43,492 bases of DNA, from positions 1-43,492 of the forward strand of contig CAKSDA010000002.1 in assembly GCA_934444895.1 (NCBI GenBank). Direction: 5' to 3'. Below are positions 24,870-33,179 of this stretch, one piece after another. Each line of letters begins with the position of its first letter. Position 1 is the stretch's first letter. This DNA comes from an uncultured Eubacteriales bacterium. Lineage in GTDB: Bacteria; Bacillota; Clostridia; Oscillospirales; Acutalibacteraceae. The notes under the pieces were generated by a model. The model had not been told where the DNA came from. It ran no database searches and saw only the letters and a program-made list of their open reading frames with translations. Position numbers and translations under genes: made by a program.

Positions 24870-26012
24870 ATGAAAAAAATAACAGCACTTATTTTAGCGG
24901 TTTGCATGGTTTTTGCTTTTGCTTCTTGCGGCAAAAAAGAAAATGACACCAGTTCAAAAGACGACAAAACAACAGTTATCACCGACAATTCGTCGCAAAG
25001 CTTTGTAAAACCGGAAAAATATGCTTCGGTACTTCTTGTTACTATCAATCCACAGTTTAAACTTTATTTGGATGAAAACGGACAGGTTTTGGCAGTTGAA
25101 GCTGTTAATACAGACGCCGAGTCTATCAAGTCCAACATAAAATTTGAAAATCAAAACTATGAAACTGTTATAAAAAATATTATTAATATTGCTAAGGATA
25201 ACGGCTTTGTTAAATCAAACGCAACAATAAAATTCGAAATTATTGAAAATAATGTTGATAGCACAATAATTAATAACATTCTTGCAAACACCGAAAAAGC
25301 AGCTAAAGATGTAGCAGCTGATTTAAATGTTAACATTATAACCGCTGTTAATGATGAGTCGGCAAATAACAATAGTTCCTCTTCGTCAGTTTCAGAGTCC
25401 GGCAGCAGTTCAAGCTCACCTGCAAAAACAACAGCAACGGTAGCCAAAACATCATCTGCCAAACCTGCGCATACCCATAAATATGCTGCCGCAACATGTA
25501 CAACTGCTCAGAAATGCTCTTGCGGTGCAGTTACCGGAAAAGCACTCGGTCACTCTTATAAAAACGGTGTATGCACCCGCTGCAAAGCAAAAGATCCTAA
25601 TTCTAACTTTACATCCGTTTTTAAAAAGGATGGCGTTTGGTTTTTTCAGTACCTGGATGGAATTGAACTGTATGGAGTAAACCTGTTCATTTCTAACTCT
25701 ACAGATTCCGTAGTTGCCTACGTTATTGGAGAACTTTTAAGCGCCCTGCCTGAAGAAATGCAAAACGAACCCAATATTTTAAAGAACTGTGAATTATACA
25801 ACGGAAACTACTACTATGTAGGAAAAGGTGACGGAGATGAGATTTCCGTATCCGAAACCAACAATACCATTACGCTTACAGATACAAAAGGCAAAAAACT
25901 TGTTCTTACAAGAACCGGTGAAAACACTTTGAAATGCACTTCTATACCGGATACTTTTGCTTATATGCTCAAAATTCCTGCAGGAGCAGAATTTACATTC
26001 CATAACGAATAA
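24870..26012 (+). CDS. Lipoprotein with RsgI-like domain and HTHKY/CSCG motif
   Basis: The 380-residue product begins with a lipoprotein signal (KKITALILAVCMVFAFASC). Residues about 45-160 (SVLLVTINPQFKLYLDENGQVLAVEAVN onward in pieces) resemble the extracellular middle domain of RsgI-type anti-sigma factors. A Ser/Ala/Thr-rich linker follows, then a Cys/His motif of the kind HTHKYAAATC, KCSCG, ALGHSY, CTRCKA, seen in clostridial surface proteins, and a C-terminal beta-rich domain. No anti-sigma helix or membrane span is present, so it is not a complete RsgI. The start at 24870 has GGAGG; a TTGACA lies at 24812-24817 but its -10 is poor. Confidence 0.75.
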   Translation: MKKITALILAVCMVFAFASCGKKENDTSSKDDKTTVITDNSSQSFVKPEKYASVLLVTINPQFKLYLDENGQVLAVEAVNTDAESIKSNIKFENQNYETVIKNIINIAKDNGFVKSNATIKFEIIENNVDSTIINNILANTEKAAKDVAADLNVNIITAVNDESANNNSSSSSVSESGSSSSSPAKTTATVAKTSSAKPAHTHKYAAATCTTAQKCSCGAVTGKALGHSYKNGVCTRCKAKDPNSNFTSVFKKDGVWFFQYLDGIELYGVNLFISNSTDSVVAYVIGELLSALPEEMQNEPNILKNCELYNGNYYYVGKGDGDEISVSETNNTITLTDTKGKKLVLTRTGENTLKCTSIPDTFAYMLKIPAGAEFTFHNE

Positions 26013-26048
26013 TATTAAAACAGCATTAAACAAAGAATACTGGAATCA

Positions 26049-26090
26049 AAAAGGCGCCCAAGTTTTAAAACCTTGGGCGCCTTTAATTTT
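26049..26090. terminator. Bidirectional terminator between convergent genes
   Basis: A 13-bp stem AAAGGCGCCCAAG with its complement (26050-26062 and 26072-26084) has T-rich 3' flanks on both strands. It lies between the RsgI-like lipoprotein gene and the small membrane protein gene that reads toward it. Confidence 0.85.
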
Positions 26091-26133
26091 TACCTTTAAC
26101 TTTTACCTTTAATTTTTAAATATACCGGTTTAC

Positions 26134-26607
26134 CTATTTTCTACCTTGAGGTATATCATAATCCCCTGTCCAGCCTTTGTCATTAGGATTGCTGCTTACT
26201 TTGCTGCTGCTTGTTTTATTACTGCTTGTTTTATTGCTGCTGTTATTGTTTGTGTCTTTATTACTGGAAACATTTGTGTTGCTCTTTTTAGAGCTTGGAA
26301 AAACACTGGATGAAATTTTATTAATGTTGGAACTTGTTTTGGGATATGAAACTTCTCCTTCGCCCATATCAATAATAACATTATTTTGATTATCAACATC
26401 ATTTTTCGAGCCTGATTCACCTTTGTTGCCCTTAATTTCTTCCTGCCTGCTTGTTACCGATCCGTTGGAGGCTATGTTGTTTTTGGAACTTAACGAATCG
26501 CCTTTTTTATTATCTTTATTTAAAACCAAAATCAATGTAATAACAAGCGCAACCACAGCCACAGCAGTTGCGATAATAATATCTAAATTTTTATTTTTTA
26601 AATGCAT
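26134..26607 (-). CDS. Membrane-anchored low-complexity protein
   Basis: A 157-residue product with one membrane segment (about 8-29, IIIATAVAVVALVITLILVL) after a short Lys-rich start, then an external or internal tail rich in Ser, Asn, Lys and Thr with repeated NKTSS/SNKTSS units, and a short C-terminus GWTGDYDIPQGRK. A strong GGGGGA ribosome site precedes the ATG. I recognise no family. The tail composition looks like a wall-spanning or flexible linker, but the function is unknown. Confidence 0.7.
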   Translation of the reverse strand: MHLKNKNLDIIIATAVAVVALVITLILVLNKDNKKGDSLSSKNNIASNGSVTSRQEEIKGNKGESGSKNDVDNQNNVIIDMGEGEVSYPKTSSNINKISSSVFPSSKKSNTNVSSNKDTNNNSSNKTSSNKTSSSKVSSNPNDKGWTGDYDIPQGRK

Positions 26608-26763
26608 ATTTTATCCCCCAAACAAATACTTTTCATTAATTTTACACAAAAAAACAAGCTTTGTCAATATATAGTATTTGCTAATTCTTTTTGTTAAATA
26701 TTTAATATAAATGCAGTTATAATAAACTATTGTGTTTAGATAAATCCAGAATATAAAAAATTC

Positions 26764-26792
26764 TTGAATTTTGCTATGAAAAGATGTATAAT
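26764..26792 (+). promoter_or_regulatory. Promoter of the acyltransferase-like gene
   Basis: TTGAAT (26764-26769), 17-nt spacer, TATAAT (26787-26792), 44 nt before the ATG. Confidence 0.75.
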
Positions 26793-26835
26793 GAATTTGT
26801 TAATAAATTGTTAAGTTTTTTGTCAGGGGTGCTTT

Positions 26836-27717
26836 ATGAAAGAAAAAAAATACAAGCGCAAATTCGGCGACAGACCGGACGGGAGAAAGATTAGGTCTCT
26901 TGAACCGCTTAACACTGTTGCTCCATATATAATGGGAAAAAGAAACGATGCAACAAACCTTGCAACAATAACTGTTGATATAGAAAATATAGAAAAATAT
27001 ATTAAAGAAAAAAGGGCGCAGGGACTTAAAGGGTTCGGACTTTTACATGTAATTCTTGCAGTCTATGTAAAAACGGTTGCAAGCCGTCCCGGAATTAACC
27101 GCTTTATTTCCGGCCAAAAGATTTTTTCAAGATACGATATTCAAGTAATGCTTACAATTAAAAAATCCATGAAGCTTGACGCTCAGGAAACAATTATTAA
27201 AGCATATTTTTCCCCTGACGATACTCCCGTTACCGTTTATGAAAAGGTTATGCGCCTTATTGAAGAAAATCGTGTTCAAGGTGACAACAGCGATTTTGAC
27301 AGCACCGCAAGAATTCTTAATTATGTGCCCGGACTTTTTCTAAAGTTTGCAGTTTGGTTTTTAAATCTTCTTGACTATTTCGGCTTACTTCCGAAATTTT
27401 TACTTAAAGTCAGCCCTTTCCACGGTTCGTTCTTTATAACTTCAATGGGTTCACTGGGAATTCCCGCAATTCATCATCATCTTTACAATTTCGGCAATGT
27501 TCCGATTTTCTGTTCCTACGGCGCCAAGCGCAATGAAACGATTATTAATAAAAACGGCGAAGTTGAACAAAAAAAGTTTGTTGATTTCAAATTTGAATTG
27601 GATGAAAGAATTTGCGACGGTCACTACTATGCGTCTGCTTTAAAACTCATGAATGATTATCTGAAACATCCTGAAAAGCTTGATGAACCAACAGAAGTGA
27701 CGCCGGATATATATTAA
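26836..27717 (+). CDS. Stand-alone 2-oxoacid dehydrogenase E2-type acyltransferase-fold protein
   Basis: The 293-residue product has the chloramphenicol-acetyltransferase-like fold of E2 catalytic domains: LLHVILAVYVKTVASRPGINRF, a central FFITSMGSLGI segment and the late DERICDGHYYASALKL, which corresponds to the catalytic D-x-R-x-x-D-G region. The usual active-site His position is not conserved as HxxxDG (it reads RICDG). There is no lipoyl domain and no E1, E3 or partner gene nearby, so it is not part of a normal dehydrogenase complex. Such single-domain proteins are common in Clostridia and their substrate is unknown. CAGGGGTG lies before the ATG. Confidence 0.75.
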   Translation: MKEKKYKRKFGDRPDGRKIRSLEPLNTVAPYIMGKRNDATNLATITVDIENIEKYIKEKRAQGLKGFGLLHVILAVYVKTVASRPGINRFISGQKIFSRYDIQVMLTIKKSMKLDAQETIIKAYFSPDDTPVTVYEKVMRLIEENRVQGDNSDFDSTARILNYVPGLFLKFAVWFLNLLDYFGLLPKFLLKVSPFHGSFFITSMGSLGIPAIHHHLYNFGNVPIFCSYGAKRNETIINKNGEVEQKKFVDFKFELDERICDGHYYASALKLMNDYLKHPEKLDEPTEVTPDIY

Positions 27718-27847
27718 TCGGAATATACAATAAAATTGTTAATTTTAAAAATCAGGCCGGTATTACTTAAATTACCGGCCCGATTTTTTACTATCTGTAC
27801 AAAGCGGATATTTTTAAAATTTAAAAGAAATAAAAGTGAAAAACATC

Positions 27848-27876
27848 TTGATTTTATTACACATATTGTGTATAAT
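27848..27876 (+). promoter_or_regulatory. Promoter of tRNA-Leu
   Basis: TTGATT (27848-27853), 17-nt spacer, consensus TATAAT (27871-27876), 21 nt before the mature tRNA. Confidence 0.85.
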
Positions 27877-27897
27877 ATTCAAGGTCACATAATATTT

Positions 27898-27984
27898 GCC
27901 GGTGTGATGGAATTGGCAGACGTAGTGGACTCAAAATCCACCGCTGGCGACAGCGTGCCGGTTCGAGTCCGGCCACCGGCACCA
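27898..27984 (+). tRNA. tRNA-Leu (anticodon CAA)
   Basis: Class II cloverleaf. The acceptor GCCGGTG pairs with CACCGGC. The anticodon stem GTGGA/TCCAC has loop CTCAAAA (anticodon CAA, codon UUG). A long variable arm CGCTGGCGACAGCG is followed by the T loop TTCGAGT. The discriminator is A and CCA is encoded. Confidence 0.96.
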
Positions 27985-28022
27985 ACCCCCATAGACATAA
28001 TGTTTATGGGGGTTATTTTATT
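27984..28022 (+). terminator. Terminator after tRNA-Leu
   Basis: AACCCCCATA pairs with TATGGGGGTT (10 bp), followed by ATTTTATTT. The stem starts at the last base of the encoded CCA. Confidence 0.8.
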
Positions 28023-28042
28023 TAAACTGATATTATTCAAGA

Positions 28043-30859
28043 TTATTTATCATGTTTATAGCCGCACTGTGTACAAAAATTAGCATCCGCAGCATTACTA
28101 TTTCCACATGATGGACAAGTCCATTTTTGAGCGGTTTCAGGTTGTTGCTTTCCGCAATTCGGACAAAACTTATTTTCAGTTGTCAGTTCTTTTCCACAAC
28201 TGCATTTCCAAGTAGAGTTTTTAGTTGTTGGTGCAACAAATGTGTTGCTAACCTTATTAAACAACGAACCTAACGAGCCCGAAAACATTTCTTTTACTTG
28301 TTGTTTATTTACAATAGGTATTGATTTGTTTTGTGTTACAGGTGAACTGTTGATTTTGGATTGAGTTTCTTTGATCTTATATCCGATTTTGTCCAAATAC
28401 AATAAATTACATATGCAATATGAAAAAACATTCAAAAAATCCGCTGTATTTACGCAACTTACTTCAACATTTATGTTGTATTTTCCGTTAATAACAATAA
28501 ATTTGTTATTAGATGTAATTGTCTTTATGTCCTTAATTTTAACCGAAAAAGGTTGTTCAAATGAGTTTCTAACACAAATGTTATCGGTAGTTATTACAAA
28601 TCCGTCTTTTGCACTGCCAAAAACCGTTATATCAAACAACAAAACAACATTATTATCTGTTATTTTATCACTGCCGTGAACAAGTTTAACATTTTCTTTT
28701 TTATTTTTAAACTTTTCGGAAGCGCCTGTAAAAAGATTAGTAATTTTGTTGCCCGTATAAGTTTTTGACAAATATGCTACAATATTCTCAGCTATTTGCA
28801 GGTGGTCTGCTACAACATTTTCCTTATTGTCATTAAATATCGGATTATTTAACAACATTTTAAAAATATCAGGGTATTTGTTTGGCAAATCACCGTAAAT
28901 TTCACTAAGGGATTCTAATTCTTTTCTTAAAGCTTCTTTTTTTTCTTCAATTTTTTCCTTCTCAATTTTCTTTTTCTCGGCATCTTTTTTAGCTTTTTCT
29001 TCCCTTTTGCGTTCAATTTCTTCTTCACGCGTTTTTTCTTCTTCATAAAGTTTTTGAATATCAACCATATGTGCTAAAGCATATTCTTTTAAATCTTCAC
29101 TCATTTTTCCGCCGAATTTAATATACTTTTCATAATAAGTAAAATAATATGGAAATAAAACTAAAACTTCTTCCATAATCTTTTTTGGATCTTTATCATA
29201 ATACTCTTCATAACCTTCATATAGAGGCAAAAATTTAAGTTTTAAGTGTTTGGCTAGTGCAATTGAATAAAGGCGGTAAGCCTTTTCGAATGAATTGAAT
29301 ACTTCTTCATAATCTATGCAGCTCTTATCTGTTATAGAATTCCAGTAGATAAAGGATGAATAAGTAACACTATGGCTTTTGAGTATTAAATATAAAAAAT
29401 CATTTTTTATAAGTTCGGCAAAAAACAATTTTGATTCTTTTGAAACCATGAACTCTTCAACTGCCGCATTATATCTGGCAGAGTCAAATTTTGATGCTTT
29501 ATATGCCGAATAGGCAGTGTGCGCTACAGCGCTGAATGCCGTAGCTGCGAAAATACCCTTCAAAGCGCCGCTTATGCCAAAACCACCGCCAATGATTTCT
29601 GGACCATTGTCGAAATCATCCATATCTTTTTTGTATTCTTCGGCTTTTTGTGTTGCTTCCTGTATCAGAGAAATAAAACTTTCAACATATTTAAGAGAAG
29701 GAAGCATATCACATAAAAACGAAGGATCATTTAATACTCTTTCAACACCTATAACTTGTTGCTCAAAACAATTTAATTCTTTCATTCTTTCCATAACTGC
29801 ATAGACAAGCTCGGTTTTAGGGCATAGCTTGTAAATATCTATGTAGTGATTAAGCGCTAATCCAAAGTACTGCCAATACTTTTCGGCAGCCTCCTTGAAA
29901 CCGTATGCAAAGTCTTCAAGATTAAACATATTGTGCTTGGCGATAGTTTTTTCAACTATCAACCGAAATATTTCATTTGATGGTATAAGTTTATTTAATA
30001 CATTTTCTAAAGGACATGTAAACGCTGCTGCCGGAAGCATATTGGCATTGTATTTTATTACAATATTCTTTCCAAAAATATTTATTGATTTATCATTAAA
30101 ACTGAAACAATCAATATACTGATTTTGCATTTTCTCAATTGTTTTACAGATGTCTGAATAATGTTTACTCAAATCCATAAAAAATAAATCGCCATCTTGA
30201 ACAATATCATCAAATTCCAATGGTTTTAGGTTCCAAAAAATTTTGCCTTTTTCATCGGCCTTTATATTGGCATATGTAACCGTGCTAATTTCTTCAGGTT
30301 TAGTAGAAATACTGTACTTTTCACCTAATGTATAAAATGCATCAGATAAGCAATGATAATACAAAATTGTTTTTGTTGGCTCGCCGTATTCGTCTTCCTC
30401 GTTAACTATGTCGGTAATTTCCAGTTGCTTAATATATTCAAAATATGGCCTGTTTTTGGGGGTAATTAAAGTATAAAATGTTGCGGTTATGTCTCTTACA
30501 TATAAATTATATTCATTAACTGTAGTATCTTTAGAAAATATATCGGCGATTTCTTTGCATTCTGAAACGAATTTATAATCGATATATTTCTCATTATCCA
30601 AAGAAAATTGGCACAAATCAAAATAAAACAAAATTGTTTCATTTTCAAAGTTGCCCGTTTCTTCACTTGGACTTTTGCTGCAACATATAGAACGAATGTA
30701 ATTTTCCGATTTGCCGTCTATGTTTTTTATAACAGATGGTGTTTTAAATAAAAGAATACCTGAGTCTTCTTTATCCTGATTATCAATATAGTCATACAAT
30801 CGACTATTTAACATTTTGATTTTTTCAAAAAAGCTTATCGGATTTTTTACAAATTTCAT
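28043..30859 (-). CDS. Large uncharacterised protein with coiled coil, PH-like domain and C-terminal zinc ribbons
   Basis: A 938-residue protein I cannot assign. The N-terminal half (1-420) is a mixed globular region of unknown fold. A Gly/Ala-rich hydrophobic stretch (about 421-453, GGGFGISGALKGIFAATAF) may touch or cross the membrane. A helical region, then a strongly charged coiled coil (about 605-650, EEE/KKK repeats) follow. Residues about 735-820 (TVFGSAKDGFVITTDN) look like a bacterial PH-type domain, and the C-terminus has two zinc ribbons (Cys 886, 888, 899, 902 and 915, 918, 929, 932). The start at 30859 has AAGGAAG; 12 upstream codons are not needed. It is last in a three-gene unit with two small membrane proteins. 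The run seems richer in A+T than its neighbours. Confidence 0.8.
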   Translation of the reverse strand: MKFVKNPISFFEKIKMLNSRLYDYIDNQDKEDSGILLFKTPSVIKNIDGKSENYIRSICCSKSPSEETGNFENETILFYFDLCQFSLDNEKYIDYKFVSECKEIADIFSKDTTVNEYNLYVRDITATFYTLITPKNRPYFEYIKQLEITDIVNEEDEYGEPTKTILYYHCLSDAFYTLGEKYSISTKPEEISTVTYANIKADEKGKIFWNLKPLEFDDIVQDGDLFFMDLSKHYSDICKTIEKMQNQYIDCFSFNDKSINIFGKNIVIKYNANMLPAAAFTCPLENVLNKLIPSNEIFRLIVEKTIAKHNMFNLEDFAYGFKEAAEKYWQYFGLALNHYIDIYKLCPKTELVYAVMERMKELNCFEQQVIGVERVLNDPSFLCDMLPSLKYVESFISLIQEATQKAEEYKKDMDDFDNGPEIIGGGFGISGALKGIFAATAFSAVAHTAYSAYKASKFDSARYNAAVEEFMVSKESKLFFAELIKNDFLYLILKSHSVTYSSFIYWNSITDKSCIDYEEVFNSFEKAYRLYSIALAKHLKLKFLPLYEGYEEYYDKDPKKIMEEVLVLFPYYFTYYEKYIKFGGKMSEDLKEYALAHMVDIQKLYEEEKTREEEIERKREEKAKKDAEKKKIEKEKIEEKKEALRKELESLSEIYGDLPNKYPDIFKMLLNNPIFNDNKENVVADHLQIAENIVAYLSKTYTGNKITNLFTGASEKFKNKKENVKLVHGSDKITDNNVVLLFDITVFGSAKDGFVITTDNICVRNSFEQPFSVKIKDIKTITSNNKFIVINGKYNINVEVSCVNTADFLNVFSYCICNLLYLDKIGYKIKETQSKINSSPVTQNKSIPIVNKQQVKEMFSGSLGSLFNKVSNTFVAPTTKNSTWKCSCGKELTTENKFCPNCGKQQPETAQKWTCPSCGNSNAADANFCTQCGYKHDK

Positions 30860-30947
30860 TTTATTACTTCCTTTTTTAAATACAATTATATTCAAACCGG
30901 TTTACCTTTTGTATTAGATTTTTAAATTAAATTTATTCAAAACAAAC

Positions 30948-31439
30948 CTACTGCCCTTGCAGTTTAATCCGTTCGGTTAAAATATTAAACTCCCTTTCAA
31001 AGAGTGATTTATCGAACAAAATCTTTTGTGTTTTACCTCTGTTATCAGTAAATTCAAAAAAGTAATGGTACGATATTCCTCCAAAACCGCTTCCGACATT
31101 ATGCCTTACGGTAATTAAACTTTGCTTGCAGCTTTTAATATTTTTATATTCATAATACTTTCCATTAAAAGGGTTGCACTGAAAGAAAAAGCCTTCCTCC
31201 CCTATTAAAACTTTATAATAAATAAAGCGGTTAACAATCCTTATTAGTGTTACTAGCAATATAACCGAAATGCATCCGAAAGATATCATCAAAATAACCT
31301 TCTTACTTACCCCCTGCATAAGTTGATCAACAGTAAGCGCCGCAAAAAAGGCAAACAAAATGCAAACGATAAAAATTCGCATTATACCATACTTCTTATC
31401 ATCAATAATATAATCCCAATCCTCATTTTTAATTTTCAT
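30948..31439 (-). CDS. Two-span membrane protein with PH-like C-terminal domain
   Basis: 163 residues: a short charged start, two membrane segments (IFIVCILFAFFAALTVDQL and VILMISFGCISVILLVTLI), then about 90 residues of beta-rich sequence (KVLIGEEGFFFQCNPFNGKYYEYKNI) of the kind seen in bacterial PH-domain membrane proteins. It has the same plan as the next gene upstream, so the two are probable paralogues. The start at 31439 forms an ATGAAAATTAA overlap with the end of that gene, pointing to coupled translation. Function unknown. Confidence 0.72.
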   Translation of the reverse strand: MKIKNEDWDYIIDDKKYGIMRIFIVCILFAFFAALTVDQLMQGVSKKVILMISFGCISVILLVTLIRIVNRFIYYKVLIGEEGFFFQCNPFNGKYYEYKNIKSCKQSLITVRHNVGSGFGGISYHYFFEFTDNRGKTQKILFDKSLFEREFNILTERIKLQGQ

Positions 31440-31866
31440 TCGCTTCACCCATAACCCTGCTGATTAAATAATCAATACCCTCTGCCTTATCGGCTGTAAA
31501 AACAAATTTTTCAACTTTTTTATTTGCGGTTTTGAAATTAAAATAATAGTTTATTATTCCGCTTTGCGATTTACCTTTACTCTCCCAAGCCTCGGATATT
31601 TCCGTAAATCTATAATACCTGCCTTTTATAATACCGTTACGATAATAAAATCCCGTTTCATCTACAATAATTTTTTTGAAAAAATATGCATATAAAACCG
31701 TCAAAGCTATAGCAATAACAATTAAACTTAGCAGTCCCGTGAATATAAACATTCCGTTATTTGCAAGTTTTAAAAAAATTGTAACGCCCAAAAACACAGT
31801 TAGCATTATACCCGCCGGTATAAGTGGAAACAAATCATATCCAATGGTATATTTTACATTTCCCAA
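31429..31866 (-). CDS. Two-span membrane protein with PH-like C-terminal domain (first gene of unit)
   Basis: 145 residues: two membrane segments (LIPAGIMLTVFLGVTIFL and FIFTGLLSLIVIAIALTVLYAYFF), then KKIIVDETGFYYRNGIIKGRYYRFTEISEAWE and a beta-rich tail. The DETGFYYRNGxxKGRYYxFxEI pattern matches GEEGFFFQCNPFNGKYYEYKNI in the adjacent gene. The start is a TTG at 31866, 9 nt after AAGGAG. It is transcribed from the promoter at 31945-31973. Function unknown; family placement is inference from hydropathy and pattern. Confidence 0.72.
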   Translation of the reverse strand: MGNVKYTIGYDLFPLIPAGIMLTVFLGVTIFLKLANNGMFIFTGLLSLIVIAIALTVLYAYFFKKIIVDETGFYYRNGIIKGRYYRFTEISEAWESKGKSQSGIINYYFNFKTANKKVEKFVFTADKAEGIDYLISRVMGEANEN

Positions 31867-31944
31867 TATTAGTTGCTCCTTACTTTTTAGGTCGAATAAA
31901 TATAAGAAATTTCACTTTATAGTAAAATTTTTTCTTACAATTTT

Positions 31945-31973
31945 ATTATACCTCCTTTACCACATACTTTCAA
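31945..31973 (-). promoter_or_regulatory. Promoter of the three-gene zinc-ribbon/PH-like unit
   Basis: Minus-strand TTGAAA (31973-31968), 17-nt spacer, consensus TATAAT (31950-31945), about 80 nt before the first start codon. It shows that the three genes form their own unit. Confidence 0.82.
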
Positions 31974-32035
31974 GAGCCTATACGACTTAAACTTTCTTCA
32001 AAACAGGCTTTTTAAAAATCAAAATATTGTATTTT

Positions 32036-32073
32036 AAAAGCGGCAAAGGTATTTTATTACCTTTGCCGCTTTT
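32036..32073. terminator. Terminator downstream of ilvE
   Basis: AAAAGCGGCAAAGGTA pairs with its complement around a short T-rich loop (about 16 bp), with A and T flanks on both sides. It lies 7 nt after the ilvE stop on the minus strand. Confidence 0.88.
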
Positions 32074-32079
32074 AATTTT

Positions 32080-33087
32080 CTAGTCTATTCTCATAAGCCA
32101 ACCTTCAGGAGCTTTAATTCTTTCATATTGTATGTCAGTTAAGGTCTGATACAATTTATTAATTATTGATTCCGATTCACTTTTTTCTTTAAAAGAATAT
32201 TCTTTATCGTGGTCTACTATAGTGCCAACCGGTGAAATAACTGCAGCGGTACCGCAAAGACCGCACTCCGTAAATTCGCCTATTTCATCAATTCTGATTT
32301 TGCGTTCCTCTGTTTCAATACCCAAATAATGTTCTGCAACATATAAAAGCGAGCGTCTTGTTATAGATGGCAAAATTGTATTTGACTTAGGTGTAACCAG
32401 CTTTCCGTCTTTTGTTATAAAAATGACATTGGCGCCTCCGGTTTCTTCAATATATGTTCCGGTTGCAGAATCCAAATACAGGTTCTCATCGTATCCTTTT
32501 TTATGCGCGTCGGAAATTGCATAAAGGCTCATTGCATAGTTAAGTCCTGCCTTAATATGCCCGGTTCCGTGGGGTGCGGCACGGTCAAAATCGGAAATTC
32601 TTAATTTTAAAAACTCTCTTCCCTTGCTAAAGTATGCACCAACCGGAGTTGCAAAAATTCTGAACTCAAATTCCGTTGCCGGCTTCACACCAAGCACAGG
32701 ATTCTTTCCGAATACAAAAGGCCGCAGATAAAGCGAACCTCCGCTTTCATAATCCGGAACATCTTTAATATTAGCCTTTACAACTTTACGCACTGCGTCA
32801 GCAAACATTCCGTTTGGAAGTTTTGGTATAACCATTCTTTCACAGGAATCATTAAGCCGCTGTGCGTTCAATTCCGGTCTGAAACATACTACAGAACCGC
32901 TTTTGGTTTTATATGCTTTAAGTCCTTCAAAACATGTTTGCGCGTACTGCAAAACACATGCCGACTCGTTTAAAATAACATTTGATTTTCTTGTTAAACG
33001 ACCGTTTTGCCATTCTCCGTTCTCATATAATGCAACATATCTCTTACCGGTCTTATGATAATTAAATCCTTTTACTTCACTTTTCAT
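32080..33087 (-). CDS. ilvE: Branched-chain amino acid aminotransferase
   Basis: PLP-dependent class IV aminotransferase that makes or degrades Leu, Ile and Val. The 335 residues have VLQYAQTCFEGLKAYK near the N-terminus, the probable PLP lysine in GHIKAGLNYAMSLYA, and LYLDSATGTYIEETGGANVIF followed by SITRRSLLYVAE, all typical of IlvE. I start at the ATG at 33087 (GGAGG 7 nt upstream). The 15 extra codons to 33132 overlap the leader hairpin and are not coding. It has its own promoter and leader hairpin, and is not in an ilv/leu operon here. Confidence 0.94.
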   Translation of the reverse strand: MKSEVKGFNYHKTGKRYVALYENGEWQNGRLTRKSNVILNESACVLQYAQTCFEGLKAYKTKSGSVVCFRPELNAQRLNDSCERMVIPKLPNGMFADAVRKVVKANIKDVPDYESGGSLYLRPFVFGKNPVLGVKPATEFEFRIFATPVGAYFSKGREFLKLRISDFDRAAPHGTGHIKAGLNYAMSLYAISDAHKKGYDENLYLDSATGTYIEETGGANVIFITKDGKLVTPKSNTILPSITRRSLLYVAEHYLGIETEERKIRIDEIGEFTECGLCGTAAVISPVGTIVDHDKEYSFKEKSESESIINKLYQTLTDIQYERIKAPEGWLMRID

Positions 33088-33124
33088 ATTCGATCCTCCA
33101 AATCTATCTGCCGATACAAGCAAA

Positions 33125-33172
33125 AAAGGCAATGAGGTCCTTTAAGAATTAACTTAAAAGACCTCATTGCCT
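33125..33172 (-). terminator. Terminator-like hairpin at the 5' end of the ilvE transcript
   Basis: AAAGGCAATGAGGTC-type arms pair over about 22 bp with one mismatch around a 6-nt loop, and on the minus strand six T follow. The ilvE start lies 37 nt further on. The stem begins close to the predicted transcription start, so it is either an attenuator of ilvE or a terminator for gpsA transcripts. Confidence 0.75.
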
Positions 33173-33179
33173 TTAATTA

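Noticed and set aside
27736..28083. Frame of 115 codons on the plus strand over tRNA-Leu
   Set aside because: It runs through the tRNA (its translation contains the VRVRPPAP pattern that tRNA T arms give) and has no good ribosome site.
27960..32080. Integrated element with attachment repeats at tRNA-Leu
   Set aside because: The tRNA 3' end is not repeated at the far side of the unit and there is no integrase, so only the location is suggestive.
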